From Nocardia albiluteola (GTDB lineage Bacteria > Actinomycetota > Actinomycetes > Mycobacteriales > Mycobacteriaceae): 64,000 nt of DNA. Below the pieces are notes generated by a model that saw only the letters and a program-made list of their open reading frames with translations, was not told where the DNA came from and searched no databases. The stretch is taken from assembly GCF_018860155.1 (NCBI RefSeq), contig NZ_JAHKNI010000007.1:124001-188000 (forward strand), in the 5' to 3' direction. This document shows, piece after piece, positions 1 to 7,461 of the stretch (its first letter is position 1; each line of letters opens with the position of its first letter). The translations under genes were made by a program, and so were the position numbers.

Positions 1-1499
1 TCTCCGGCCGCTCGGAAGATGGAGCCGATCGAGGATCCGACATGCTCGGCGACCTGCCCGAACTCCTTGAGGGAGGTGACGCCGTCGTCGATTTTCGCCT
101 TCAGCGAGCCGTCCACGGCACCGCGCTGGATGAAGGCATCGAACTTGCTGGCGGCCTGGTCGATGCCGAGGCCGAGCCCGGGCAGCTCCGTGGATCCGAC
201 CGAAATCAGCTTCAACATCGAATCCGTCAGCGGAGCAGCGGCTTTCGAGGCATTCGCGATGCTGAGGCTCGTGTTGTCGAATGCCGTGTGAAGATCCAAC
301 TTCGCGGAGTCGGTCGTCAGTGCGGCCAACGTGCCCTTGAGTCCGGAGTTGACGGCGGTGTCGATGCCGACGATGCCCGCCTTCAGGTTCGGGAGCTGTA
401 CCGCGGCCATGTGGGTGAACGCCGGGCCGAGACCGGAAGTCAGCGCGTCCTGTCCCGCCTGCTGGGCGTCATGCCATGCCGGGCCCAGGCCGCGGATGTC
501 GGCGACGAGTTCCTTGGCGTTCGGGGAGAGCTTGGCCAGCGCATCGGCGACCTTCGAGCCCCCACCAGTACCCGCCGCGGCGGTGGCCTGCGCTTTCGTC
601 AGCTCTTGCTGTGCGACGGTCTGGGCGTGGATGGCCTGAACGACCGCGTCGGAGCCGGACACACCCTTGGCGTTCGCCGCGGCGGTGTCTTGCGCCTGAT
701 CGGCAAGCTTTTCGCCAGCTTCCTTCGAATGCTGGACGGCTTCCTGGTACTGGAGCAGTGCCCGCTTGCGGGTATCCGCGTCGGCAGTGGGGTCGAACTG
801 CACCTTCTGCAGGGCCTTGGCCGCCTCGTCCACGTTCAGCGCTGCATCTTGGACGGCGAACTTCTGATCCTGCAACTGGTCGTTCATGTCGCGGATCGAG
901 CGAGACGCTTCCTTGTATGCGTCGCCAAGCTTCTGATTCGCTTGCGCTGCACTGTATTCCGCGTTCGAGACGGCGTCGAGGGCGTCACGCTGCTTGGTGA
1001 CCGACTCCGTCGAGTCGGCCGAAGCGCTGCTGATCGCCTTGAAAGCGGCTGGTACTCCGTGGATTCCAGCGGCGATAGATCCGATCGAGGCGAGCCCTGC
1101 GAATCCGCCGGCGGGCGCCAGCAAGGCAACCGACCGGGCAGCCTCGGCCGCTGCCTCACCGATTGAGGCGATCTCCGCGAGCACCCCTGCCGCGCCGACG
1201 ATGCCGCCAACCCTCAGGTTGAGGGTGCCGGCGCTTTTGAGGTCGTCGGCGAGCTTGCCGAAATCACTGCTTGCCCGCCCGGTGCTGCTCTTGTCGAGTT
1301 GCGCTCGGAGGGTGACGCCCTTGGCGTCCTGCTCGGCGCGCCAGCGGTCGAGGGTCGCGTCCGCCTCGGAGGTTTGCGCCTTGATCAGCGCATCGACCTC
1401 GAGCTGCATCGCCTTCAGCTCGGAGCGAGACTTCTCGAGGAATCCGGTAAACGAGGGCTGAATGCGGATGCTCGAGGTTCCGACGCTGTAATTAGGCAT
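1..1499 (-). CDS. phage tape-measure protein, partial (3' end outside window)
   Basis: The reverse frame is open from ATG at 1499 to the window edge, 499 codons, with no stop. Codon 1 overlaps the TAA of the next upstream gene (TAATG). The N-terminus (MPNYSVGTSSIRIQPSF) resembles tape-measure starts of actinophages. It is followed by a long Ala/Lys/Gln-rich helical and coiled-coil region (about residues 15-90 and 165-260), a Gly/Ala-rich hydrophobic stretch (about 95-150), and more helix. Tape-measure proteins set tail length and are placed in the tail tube lumen. The C-terminal part cannot be seen, so intactness is unknown. All open frames on the plus strand over this stretch are antisense shadows. 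Confidence 0.8.
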   Translation of the reverse strand, partial: MPNYSVGTSSIRIQPSFTGFLEKSRSELKAMQLEVDALIKAQTSEADATLDRWRAEQDAKGVTLRAQLDKSSTGRASSDFGKLADDLKSAGTLNLRVGGIVGAAGVLAEIASIGEAAAEAARSVALLAPAGGFAGLASIGSIAAGIHGVPAAFKAISSASADSTESVTKQRDALDAVSNAEYSAAQANQKLGDAYKEASRSIRDMNDQLQDQKFAVQDAALNVDEAAKALQKVQFDPTADADTRKRALLQYQEAVQHSKEAGEKLADQAQDTAAANAKGVSGSDAVVQAIHAQTVAQQELTKAQATAAAGTGGGSKVADALAKLSPNAKELVADIRGLGPAWHDAQQAGQDALTSGLGPAFTHMAAVQLPNLKAGIVGIDTAVNSGLKGTLAALTTDSAKLDLHTAFDNTSLSIANASKAAAPLTDSMLKLISVGSTELPGLGLGIDQAASKFDAFIQRGAVDGSLKAKIDDGVTSLKEFGQVAEHVGSSIGSIFRAAG

Positions 1500-1666
1500 T
1501 ACGCGGCCTCCCCGATGCGGTGCACTGCGGCGGTATCGGCAGGGTCCGGATCGGGCGGGCGAGCCTGCGAAACCAATGCCTGAAAGTCCTGTTCGCTCAA
1601 CGCGGCAATGAAACTGACAACACCGTCGACGAGTAGTTCCAACGGTGCGACTTGTGCAGTAGCCAT
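1499..1666 (-). CDS. small phage protein abutting the tape-measure gene
   Basis: A 55-aa protein (MATAQVAPLELLVDGVVSFI...), with a clear ribosome site (GGAAGGGAATCAGC before ATG at 1666) that rules out a longer start at 1714. It ends TAATG, sharing one base with the tape-measure start, so the two are translationally coupled. In siphophages this position is occupied by the tail-assembly chaperones, usually made with a programmed frameshift. The visible protein is shorter than those and I see no frameshift partner, so it may be a chaperone remnant or an unrelated small protein. The function is an inference from position only. Confidence 0.6.
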   Translation of the reverse strand: MATAQVAPLELLVDGVVSFIAALSEQDFQALVSQARPPDPDPADTAAVHRIGEAA

Positions 1667-1691
1667 GCTGATTCCCTTCCGCGGATACAGA

Positions 1692-1730
1692 AAAGGTCCG
1701 CGAGCGTCTTCCACACGCTCACGGACCTTT
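1692..1730 (-). terminator. hairpin terminator or attenuator before the tail genes
   Basis: Arms AAAGGTCCG and CGGACCTTT (9 bp, 1692-1700 and 1722-1730) and inner arms GAGCG/CGCTC (1702-1706, 1716-1720) enclose a 9-base loop, with one C/A mismatch. On the minus strand the stem ends in a short T run (CCTTTTCTG). It sits only 25 bases upstream of the 55-aa gene, so it would either stop transcription from the early region or act as an attenuator in front of the tail genes. Confidence 0.65.
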
Positions 1731-1829
1731 CTCTCTCTGCCCGAGATGGTGACTATGACGACCTCGTACCATGCATGGCTCCCCGTTTCGGCGAACCATC
1801 TCCGAGATTACTCCAGTGGGCACACAGCT

Positions 1830-1847
1830 ATTTCGCCGAAGCGAAAT
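1830..1847 (-). terminator. UUCG-loop hairpin at the stop codon of the small HTH gene
   Basis: On the minus strand the RNA reads ATTTCGC, then TTCG, then GCGAAAT: a 7-bp stem capped by the very stable C(UUCG)G tetraloop. It begins at the last base of the HTH gene stop codon. No U tract follows, so it is a terminator-like or 3'-end-protecting hairpin rather than a classical intrinsic terminator. A second, wider inverted repeat (TTCGGCGAA at 1787-1795 against TTCGCCGAA at 1832-1840) uses part of the same bases. Confidence 0.5.
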
Positions 1848-2179
1848 CATGCAGGTCGCTGTCTCAATGCCTCCGCGTATTCCTCGACGATGCGGCGGGA
1901 GAACAACCACCGCCCACCGACGCGTACGCCGTCGAGGTCCGAGGCGAGTTGCTGCACACGCCTCGGAGTGCATCCGAGCACCCCCGCCGCGGTGGCGCTG
2001 TCGATGGGATCGGGGGTTGCGGGATCCTCGGGGTACTTCGCGGCGCCGGAGCGGATCTCGCGGTGCAGCCTGATGAACAGGTCCCGAATCGGCGCCGGGA
2101 TTGGTTCACCGGTCCGCTGATGCACCACCTCCGCGACACAGCGATAGGCCGTCCGCACCTCGAGGTCGGAGATGTTCAT
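1847..2179 (-). CDS. small phage DNA-binding (HTH) protein
   Basis: A 110-aa protein starting MNISDLEVRTAYR, with AGAGGAG at good distance before ATG 2179; the longer open frame upstream runs through a large inverted repeat and is not coding. The N-terminal half is mostly helical (about 1-45). Residues about 58-105 (DSATAAGVLGCTPRRVQQLASD..GGRWLFSRRIVEEY) look like a MerR/excisionase-type winged helix-turn-helix: helix, turn, recognition helix, then a small wing and an anchoring helix. It is likely a phage regulatory or accessory DNA-binding protein. A small-terminase role is possible but not supported by any motif I can name. Confidence 0.7.
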   Translation of the reverse strand: MNISDLEVRTAYRCVAEVVHQRTGEPIPAPIRDLFIRLHREIRSGAAKYPEDPATPDPIDSATAAGVLGCTPRRVQQLASDLDGVRVGGRWLFSRRIVEEYAEALRQRPA

Positions 2180-2216
2180 GTGGTCGCTCCTCTGTTTTCC
2201 CAGGTGAGTCGTTCTG

Positions 2217-2299
2217 AGGGGGTGGAAGGGTGGAAGTGCTTTACACCCCTCTTTCCGCAGGTCGGGAGGGAGGAAGGAAGTTCCACCCTTCCACCCCCT
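2217..2299 (-). repeat. 19-bp perfect inverted repeat after the replication gene
   Basis: AGGGGGTGGAAGGGTGGAA at 2217-2235 is matched exactly by its reverse complement at 2281-2299, with a 45-base loop. The right arm ends on the stop codon of the TOPRIM/DUF3987 gene, and the left arm lies about 40 bases before the HTH gene start. Arms and loop are strongly purine/pyrimidine biased. A terminator, a processing site or a replication-linked structure are all possible. Confidence 0.7.
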
Positions 2300-4269
2300 T
2301 AGTCCGTTGGAACCAGTCGGTAGAGGGAGCCATCGAAGGTGATGACTCCGTCGCTTTGAAGCTCGGCAAGCTCGGCCTCGAAGCGATCGCGCAGCTTCGC
2401 CGCGAGGTTGATCCGGAGGTCTTTTCGAGTCGCTGAGCCACGTCGCTCGAGGCATCGGACGATGGACCCGTGAATCCGCTTACGGTCGTGGCTATCGGCC
2501 CGGTCGGTGAGGATGTCGGCCTCGTCGGCCTTCAGTTCTGCGCGTGCTCGACTCGCCTCCCGGACGCGCTCATTCAGGATTCGCGCCATTTTCGTGCGTA
2601 CCCGATCCGACATATTCAGGATCGTTCCGGCGAGTTTCCAGTCGTCCATGGTGATCAGCGGCACGCCGCTATTGCAGCGACCATCGAGAATCATCAACGC
2701 GGCGGCCACCTTCAACTGCATCAAATTCCGGTGCGAATCCAGCGGGGAATTATCTGCGCCAGTAATCCGGCGATGCCGATCCAACCGGATCTTGTTCACC
2801 ACGGCCGCCGGAACATTCAAGATGACGTCCTCGGCCTTGTATCCGGTGATCTGCACCGTGCGCGCCTCGATCACGGGTAGTTCGGCGGCACCGCTTCCGT
2901 CGTCGGTGACCAGTTCCGGCGGTGGCGCGTACGGGTCTTCGACCGGCATCCATAGGAATCGCTGCGGCAGGCCATCCTTAGCCGCGGACAGCAGCGATCC
3001 GGCGTTCTCTGGCTGTACTCCGACGATCACGCACAGCCGATACGAGTGCTCGGCTACCGCGGTGGTGGTGGCCTTGGCGGCGTTGTTGAATCCCAGTGCC
3101 TCACCACTGAAGACCTGGAGTAGTTGGCTCTCGAGGGTGGCACCCTGGCGAGCCATCAACGATTCAAGTGTGCGGATCTCGTTGATAGCCATCAGCGCTC
3201 GCGTGAGCCGTTCCCCGGTGCTCTCGTCTTCGCGAATGAACGTCTTGGCGAGTCCTTCGCCCGTTCCGGGATTCAATGGCATCACGGGGATGTCGTGGCC
3301 GGAGCTGTCGACGAACCGGACTACCTGCCGCGCTGCCCGGTCTGCGGCACCCTTGCCGAGGCCGGATTCTCCTGCCGCTGCACAGAACAGGTTCAGGGAT
3401 GCGTAACCGGCGACGATCGCGGGAATCTTGACGTTGGGTTCCACACTCACCGCCGCCCGGCACAGGACGCATCCGAGGGTCGCCCACGGCGATGCTCCGA
3501 GGCTGCGCGCGGCGTCGCGGATGTGGGTGAGAATCGGTCGGCGTTCCCAGAACTCGGCGTGCGGGTCCGCGTCGACCGTCTGTTGCGGCTCGCTGAGCAT
3601 GACCGGGACCAGGTCGGAGATCTCGAATCCAGCGGCAAGGTGATCGGCCATGTCCTTGCCGACCTTGGCCTCCGCCATCGACACCGATGCACAGATACCG
3701 CGCAGATGCTCGGCTACCGTGCGGGCTCGCTGCTGACCTTTGCCGCTGGCGTCCCGGTCCTGCACGATGACCACTGGGCGCCCGGTGAGTGGCGTCCAAT
3801 CGGCCCGATCGGGCGGGGTGCTCGCGCCCTGCGCCTGCGTGACAGCATGCGCATCAACGGATTTCGCGGCCCGAACGTCGTGCTCGCCTTCAACCACATA
3901 GACGATCACGCTGGTGTCGTCGGGCAAGTTCTCGATGTTGAACAGAGCGCGACCCTGCTTGTTGCCCTTCTGGGCGAACTTCTTGCCGCTGCCACGCGGG
4001 TAGTAGCGCTCGACGATCCGGCCGTCGCTGTACGGATACTTGCTGTCGTCGAACAGGTCCCTAGGGCTGAGGCCGAGATCGGCGAGAACCTGCACCTTGT
4101 CGCCGTTGTGGACGTAGAGAATCACGCCGCCCTCGATGCGACGGAACGTCGTGCCGCGGTCCTGATTGCTGTGGCCGGGCGTGGATGCTGCACCGTGGTC
4201 CCCCCGATCGACCACGGTGCAGCCCTGCGCGTTGAGCGCGTCCACCAGGCGCTGATAGGCGTCGTTCAA
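2299..4269 (-). CDS. phage TOPRIM/DUF3987 replication protein (primase-helicase-like)
   Basis: The 656-aa product starts at TTG 4269, chosen because AGGAGGG lies four bases before it and TTG overlaps the TGA of the preceding gene; a longer frame to 4344 lies inside that gene. Residues about 121-200 form a TOPRIM fold with the E-G-E-H-D motif (about 127-131) and DRD (171-173). The classic CHC2 zinc-finger cysteines of DnaG-type primases are absent from residues 20-60. Residues about 240-600 match the DUF3987 ATPase region, with a Walker-A-like GESGLGKG (300-307). The C-terminal 60 residues look like a winged helix. Such proteins start or drive replication of temperate elements. The specific reaction (priming versus helicase) is inference. 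Confidence 0.85.
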   Translation of the reverse strand: MNDAYQRLVDALNAQGCTVVDRGDHGAASTPGHSNQDRGTTFRRIEGGVILYVHNGDKVQVLADLGLSPRDLFDDSKYPYSDGRIVERYYPRGSGKKFAQKGNKQGRALFNIENLPDDTSVIVYVVEGEHDVRAAKSVDAHAVTQAQGASTPPDRADWTPLTGRPVVIVQDRDASGKGQQRARTVAEHLRGICASVSMAEAKVGKDMADHLAAGFEISDLVPVMLSEPQQTVDADPHAEFWERRPILTHIRDAARSLGASPWATLGCVLCRAAVSVEPNVKIPAIVAGYASLNLFCAAAGESGLGKGAADRAARQVVRFVDSSGHDIPVMPLNPGTGEGLAKTFIREDESTGERLTRALMAINEIRTLESLMARQGATLESQLLQVFSGEALGFNNAAKATTTAVAEHSYRLCVIVGVQPENAGSLLSAAKDGLPQRFLWMPVEDPYAPPPELVTDDGSGAAELPVIEARTVQITGYKAEDVILNVPAAVVNKIRLDRHRRITGADNSPLDSHRNLMQLKVAAALMILDGRCNSGVPLITMDDWKLAGTILNMSDRVRTKMARILNERVREASRARAELKADEADILTDRADSHDRKRIHGSIVRCLERRGSATRKDLRINLAAKLRDRFEAELAELQSDGVITFDGSLYRLVPTD

Positions 4270-4514
4270 CTGCCCTCCTGCGTGATCTTGCGCCGACAGG
4301 TCGGACCCAAGTGCAGCGCAACGGATTTCGAGGCCACGAGCCACTGATTACAACGGCTGCAACGGATGGCCAGTCGGAATCCGCGCGCCTTGGCTTCGGC
4401 CAACACCTGAGCGTCGAGCCGGTCCTCTTCGCGTTCCGTGGGCCAGATGCGGCCCGAGGGCGCGCCCATCGCGGACACGCCCCCCAAGTCGTCTCGATCT
4501 CGATTTCGGCTCAC
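4266..4514 (-). CDS. DUF6011-like small cysteine protein
   Basis: An 82-aa protein beginning at GTG 4514, which overlaps the preceding stop as GTGA; it overlaps the next gene by TTGA. The C-terminal half carries CSRCNQWLVASKSVALHLGPTC followed by a basic tail, the C-x2-C...H-L-G-P-x-C pattern of DUF6011 proteins found in actinophages and integrated elements. It probably binds zinc. The role is unknown. The tight overlaps place it in the phage early operon with the TOPRIM protein. Confidence 0.75.
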   Translation of the reverse strand: MSRNRDRDDLGGVSAMGAPSGRIWPTEREEDRLDAQVLAEAKARGFRLAIRCSRCNQWLVASKSVALHLGPTCRRKITQEGS

Positions 4515-4789
4515 TCACCACCCTCTTTCGGTAGCTCCGCGCCCAGCAGCGCGAGTACGGCAGCCTGTGCTTTCTCCCATCGCCGCGCGGCCCGCTTGAT
4601 GATCAATGCGTGATCGCGCCAGGCATCCGCAATCGCCTGTGGCGCAACGTCTCCCGATGCGTCGGCGTTGAGATGAGGTATCGCCCACCAGTTCGTTGCC
4701 CGCAAGTCGCGCTCGGCCGCTGCCAGCGCCTCAAGAGCGGCCTGGAGTTCGGCCGGATGCCCAGCGAATCGGTTCTCCACGGTCGTCAT
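4511..4789 (-). CDS. phage early hypothetical protein
   Basis: A 92-aa protein starting MTTVENRFAGHPAELQAAL, ATG 4789 overlapping the previous stop (ATGA) and ending in GTGA with the DUF6011 gene. It is mostly alpha-helical with a central NWWAIPHLN segment and a basic helix (RAARRWEKAQAAVLALL). I do not recognise a family. Its place between other coupled early genes supports it as a real gene. Confidence 0.65.
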   Translation of the reverse strand: MTTVENRFAGHPAELQAALEALAAAERDLRATNWWAIPHLNADASGDVAPQAIADAWRDHALIIKRAARRWEKAQAAVLALLGAELPKEGGE

Positions 4790-4845
4790 GACTCACTGCC
4801 TTGCTCGTCGGAGAACTGCTCGAGGACCACATAGACGGCGCTCAC
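4786..4845 (-). CDS. 19-codon micro-ORF in the phage early operon
   Basis: GTG at 4845 overlaps the stop of the upstream gene (GTGA), and its TGA overlaps the next start (ATGA). The peptide is VSAVYVVLEQFSDEQGSES. Its start resembles short actinophage proteins that open with a V-Y-V-V-x-E strand and a D/E-x-G turn but are longer. It could be a degraded copy or a coupling peptide that carries ribosomes between its neighbours. Confidence 0.4.
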   Translation of the reverse strand: MSAVYVVLEQFSDEQGSES

Positions 4846-5258
4846 TGGGCCACCGCCTCGACGATCCGGCCGCGGTCGATCAGCAGCGGTGCGGGGCTGT
4901 CGTCGAGCAGATCCGCCGCACGAACGCCCGCAACCAGGGCGGCCCGGACGAATTCCGAGACCGTCATGCGCGCACGGTGTTCGATCCGTGCGCGCCATGC
5001 CTGGGTGGTGATGCCGAGTTCGTTGGCGATGACATCGGCGGGCAGATGGTCGACGGCCGCCGCGAGCTGGTCTACGGCGCGGTCGGCGCGGGTGTCGTCC
5101 GCCTGGCACCCGATTCCGGGCGCGCACCGGAACAGCTGTGAGCCGTTCTCGTCGCGGTCACCGTTCGGCACCCAAGGACCGCGGGCATTTCCGCAGTGGA
5201 CGCAGACCGGCAGGCTGCGGTGGTTACCGCGGGCCGGATGGGTAGGTATGGTGTTCAT
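4842..5258 (-). CDS. phage early protein with Cys motif, unknown function
   Basis: A 138-aa protein starting MNTIPTHPARGNHRS at ATG 5258 with AGAGGAAATCCCT upstream. Residues about 19-51 carry C-x2-C (CVHCGNARGPWVPNG) and a later C...C pair, suggesting a small zinc ribbon. The C-terminal half is helical, with an HTH-like segment (PADVIANELGITTQAWRARI). It starts the chain of overlapped early genes running to 2299. A role in early control or DNA binding is plausible, but no family was recognised. Confidence 0.65.
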   Translation of the reverse strand: MNTIPTHPARGNHRSLPVCVHCGNARGPWVPNGDRDENGSQLFRCAPGIGCQADDTRADRAVDQLAAAVDHLPADVIANELGITTQAWRARIEHRARMTVSEFVRAALVAGVRAADLLDDSPAPLLIDRGRIVEAVAQ

Positions 5259-5359
5259 AGGGATTTCCTCTGCAAAATTGCTGGTAGGGGTTGTTCCGTA
5301 GGCCCGGATGGACGGCTGGACCCCGTCCTCCGGGTCGCCTGCATTTCGAATGGGCCGGT

Positions 5360-5605
5360 TCACGCGACTTCCGGGTTGCCACCCCGCCGCGACGCCGCCT
5401 CCTGCGCCTCGAGCCAGCGAGTCACTTCGGTACGCCTGTACACGACTTTCTTGGATCCCAAGACGAACGAAGCGGGGCCGGTGTGGGTGTGCCGCCAGTA
5501 CCGAAGCGTTCCCGGCGCGATGCCCGTCAGCTCGGACACCTCCCGCGTGGTCATGTACTGGCGTATTTGCTGCGCGACGTCCTGATGCGTCCTGATGTCC
5601 GGCAT
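5360..5605 (-). CDS. xis: excisionase-like HTH protein
   Basis: An 81-aa protein (MPDIRTHQDVAQQIRQYM...) with GAAGGGAAGGG before ATG 5605. Residues about 18-65 (MTTREVSELTGIAPGTLRYWRHTHTGPASFVLGSKKVVYRRTEVTRWL) are the MerR-like/AlpA-Xis winged helix: a TTREVSELTGI helix, a recognition helix with RYWR, then a K-x2-Y-R-R wing. It is transcribed away from the repressor and lies two genes from the integrase, the usual place of a recombination directionality factor. A shorter start at residue 18 is possible. Xis function is inferred from fold and place. Confidence 0.75.
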   Translation of the reverse strand: MPDIRTHQDVAQQIRQYMTTREVSELTGIAPGTLRYWRHTHTGPASFVLGSKKVVYRRTEVTRWLEAQEAASRRGGNPEVA

Positions 5606-5743
5606 CGAACCCTTCCCTTCGTTTAAGCGCTGAGGGCTTGGATTTCAAGCGCTTTGCCCGTTGGTAACGGTAGCTATGTTGTCTTGTTTGTGCAAGCTGT
5701 TGCAGCTTGGCAAATATGCCCAAGACGCTTAGAGTGCGTTGGC
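5606..5743. promoter_or_regulatory. divergent immunity/early control region
   Basis: The 138 bases between xis (left) and the repressor (right) hold two copies of AGCGCT, at 5626-5631 and inside AAGCGCTT at 5647-5654, with centres 22 bp apart (two helical turns). They also hold a perfect inverted repeat CAAGCTG-TTG-CAGCTTG at 5693-5709. These are candidate operators for the adjacent XRE repressor or for Xis/Int. I cannot place the -35/-10 boxes with certainty. Confidence 0.55.
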
Positions 5744-6328
5744 ATGGCCGATGATGAAGAGCGCGACCTGTACAGAGCCGATGAAATCCGCGAGCACGCT
5801 GAGGCCTTGCAGCAGATCCGGGACCAGGAGATCGAGGAATACAGGCGGCAACTCGAGGCGGAGCACGAACCAGAGCTGCAACGTCACCGGGAGTCGATGC
5901 GTGAGGCTTTCGAGTGGTACGAACGGGCATTCGGTGATCGGACCCGGCAGTGGAGGAAAGCTCGGAACTGGTCGCAAGAAGACCTCGCGAACAGACTGAC
6001 CGACCACGGTTTTGAGATGCACCAGACCACCGTTGCCAAGATCGAGCGAGGCACTCGACCCTTGCGGGTTGCGGAAGCTGTGGCTATCGCACAGATCTTT
6101 GGCGTGCCACCGCTGACCGTGTTCTACGGAGCCGGGCCGGAAGATGAACCCATGTCCGCATCGTCGATGCGCGAACTAATGGAGTCCTACGAAGAGTCCA
6201 TCACCAGGGCTGAAGAGCAGCTTGAAGATGCAGCTAAGCAGGTGGCCTACTGGGCGCGGCAACGTGCCGTTGCGACGGACGCGCTGAATCGAGCCGCGCT
6301 GGAAGCGGACAGGACGCGAGAGCCGTGA
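5744..6328 (+). CDS. phage XRE-family repressor with N-terminal coiled coil
   Basis: A 194-aa protein beginning MADDEERDLYRADEI at ATG 5744. Upstream in-frame codons run through the operator region and have no ribosome site. Residues 3-60 form a charged coiled coil. Residues about 66-123 are an XRE HTH (RKARNWSQEDLANRLTDHGF..TTVAKIERGTR...AIAQIFGV), and a second coiled coil follows (about 143-190). It is divergent from xis and overlaps the integrase start by GTGA, so repressor and integrase are probably co-transcribed and coupled. It most likely keeps lysogeny by binding the adjacent palindromes. A peptidase domain of the LexA/CI type is absent. Confidence 0.75.
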   Translation: MADDEERDLYRADEIREHAEALQQIRDQEIEEYRRQLEAEHEPELQRHRESMREAFEWYERAFGDRTRQWRKARNWSQEDLANRLTDHGFEMHQTTVAKIERGTRPLRVAEAVAIAQIFGVPPLTVFYGAGPEDEPMSASSMRELMESYEESITRAEEQLEDAAKQVAYWARQRAVATDALNRAALEADRTREP

Positions 6329-7461
6329 CCATCCGCCGCAACCGCCGATCCGGTGTAGAAGACCTCTGGTGGATGACCGTTCGCAACGAGGACGGCACCA
6401 CCGAGAAGGTCCACACCAAGCTCAACGGTAAGGGAAAGCGTTGGCGTGCAAGGTATGTCGATGACGCGGGGGAGGAGCACACCCAGCGCTTCACGAAGAA
6501 GACCGAAGCGCAGGAATGGCTCGACGGGCAGACCGCTGCCCTAGTCGCCGGAACGCACGTCCCGCCGCGCGACGCCAAGATGACGGTAGGGCAATGGTGC
6601 GATGAATGGCTGAAAGGCTATGCGGTACATCGTGATTCGACGGTTCGGCAGGCCAAGACGCACATAGCGCAGATCAAGAACCAGTTCGAAGACATCCCGC
6701 TCTCGGCGGTGCGGCCGTCCCACGTGAAAGAGTGGATCGCGACTCTGAAGGCGCGCGGCCATGAACCGAGCTACGTGCACGCCCTGCACTCCAGGTTGTC
6801 GCAGATCTTCGGAGATGCGGTGCTCGATGGCGTTCTGGGGCGAAACCCGTGCTCCAAACGCACATCGCCGCCCGTGGGCAAGCAGAAACCATATTGCTGT
6901 ACGACCGAGCAGGTATGGGCGATCTACGATGCGATGCCTGAGCATATGCGGGTGGCCGTGCTACTCGGTGCGTTCGCCGGCCTGCGGATTGCCGAGATTT
7001 CCGGCCTGCGGGTGGCTGACGTGGATTTCATCCGCGGCATCGTGCATCCAAAGCAGCAGTGGCCCGCTAAGCCGCTGAAGACGCCCGGGTCGGATGCTCC
7101 GGTGCCGATCCCGAACGAGCTGGCGTTGATGCTGTCGGCCGCGGTGAAGGAGCGACGCGGTGAACGGGTCGTGTGCGACGACGCCGGACACCCCGTACCG
7201 CCACTGCAACTCAATCGTGCCCTGATCGCCGTTCGCGGGAGTATCGCCGGGTTGCCGGAGAAGTTCGGATTCCAGGATCTCCGGCACTACCTCGCGTCCC
7301 TGCTGATCGCGAACGGCGCAAATATCAAAGTCGTGCAATCGCGGATGCGGCACGCCGACGCCAAGACGACGTTGGACGTGTACGGCCACCTCTGGCCGGA
7401 GACTGACGAGTCGACGCGCATGGTCATCGCCGCCGTGATCAAGGAGCGTATGGCCTCCTAG
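6325..7461 (+). CDS. int: tyrosine-type phage integrase
   Basis: A 378-aa integrase, GTG 6325, coupled to the repressor (GTGA). The N-terminal 30-65 segment is an AP2-like/arm-binding region, residues about 80-160 the SAM-like core-binding domain (TVGQWCDEWL...), and the rest the catalytic domain. Arg221 (AGLRIAEISGL), Arg320 in FQDLRHYLASLL, the later H near 343 (RMRHADAKTT) and Tyr353 (DVYGHLWP) are present. The box II His is Gln317 (F-Q-D-L-R-H), a variant I recall from related actinobacterial integrases. The stop codon is directly followed by the ATG of a transporter gene, showing that the attachment site lies just downstream. Confidence 0.93.
   Translation: MTIRRNRRSGVEDLWWMTVRNEDGTTEKVHTKLNGKGKRWRARYVDDAGEEHTQRFTKKTEAQEWLDGQTAALVAGTHVPPRDAKMTVGQWCDEWLKGYAVHRDSTVRQAKTHIAQIKNQFEDIPLSAVRPSHVKEWIATLKARGHEPSYVHALHSRLSQIFGDAVLDGVLGRNPCSKRTSPPVGKQKPYCCTTEQVWAIYDAMPEHMRVAVLLGAFAGLRIAEISGLRVADVDFIRGIVHPKQQWPAKPLKTPGSDAPVPIPNELALMLSAAVKERRGERVVCDDAGHPVPPLQLNRALIAVRGSIAGLPEKFGFQDLRHYLASLLIANGANIKVVQSRMRHADAKTTLDVYGHLWPETDESTRMVIAAVIKERMAS

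Noticed and set aside
42..1166. 374-codon plus-strand frame at the left edge
   Set aside because: Antisense shadow of the tape-measure gene, whose reverse frame has coherent coiled-coil sequence and a coupled start.
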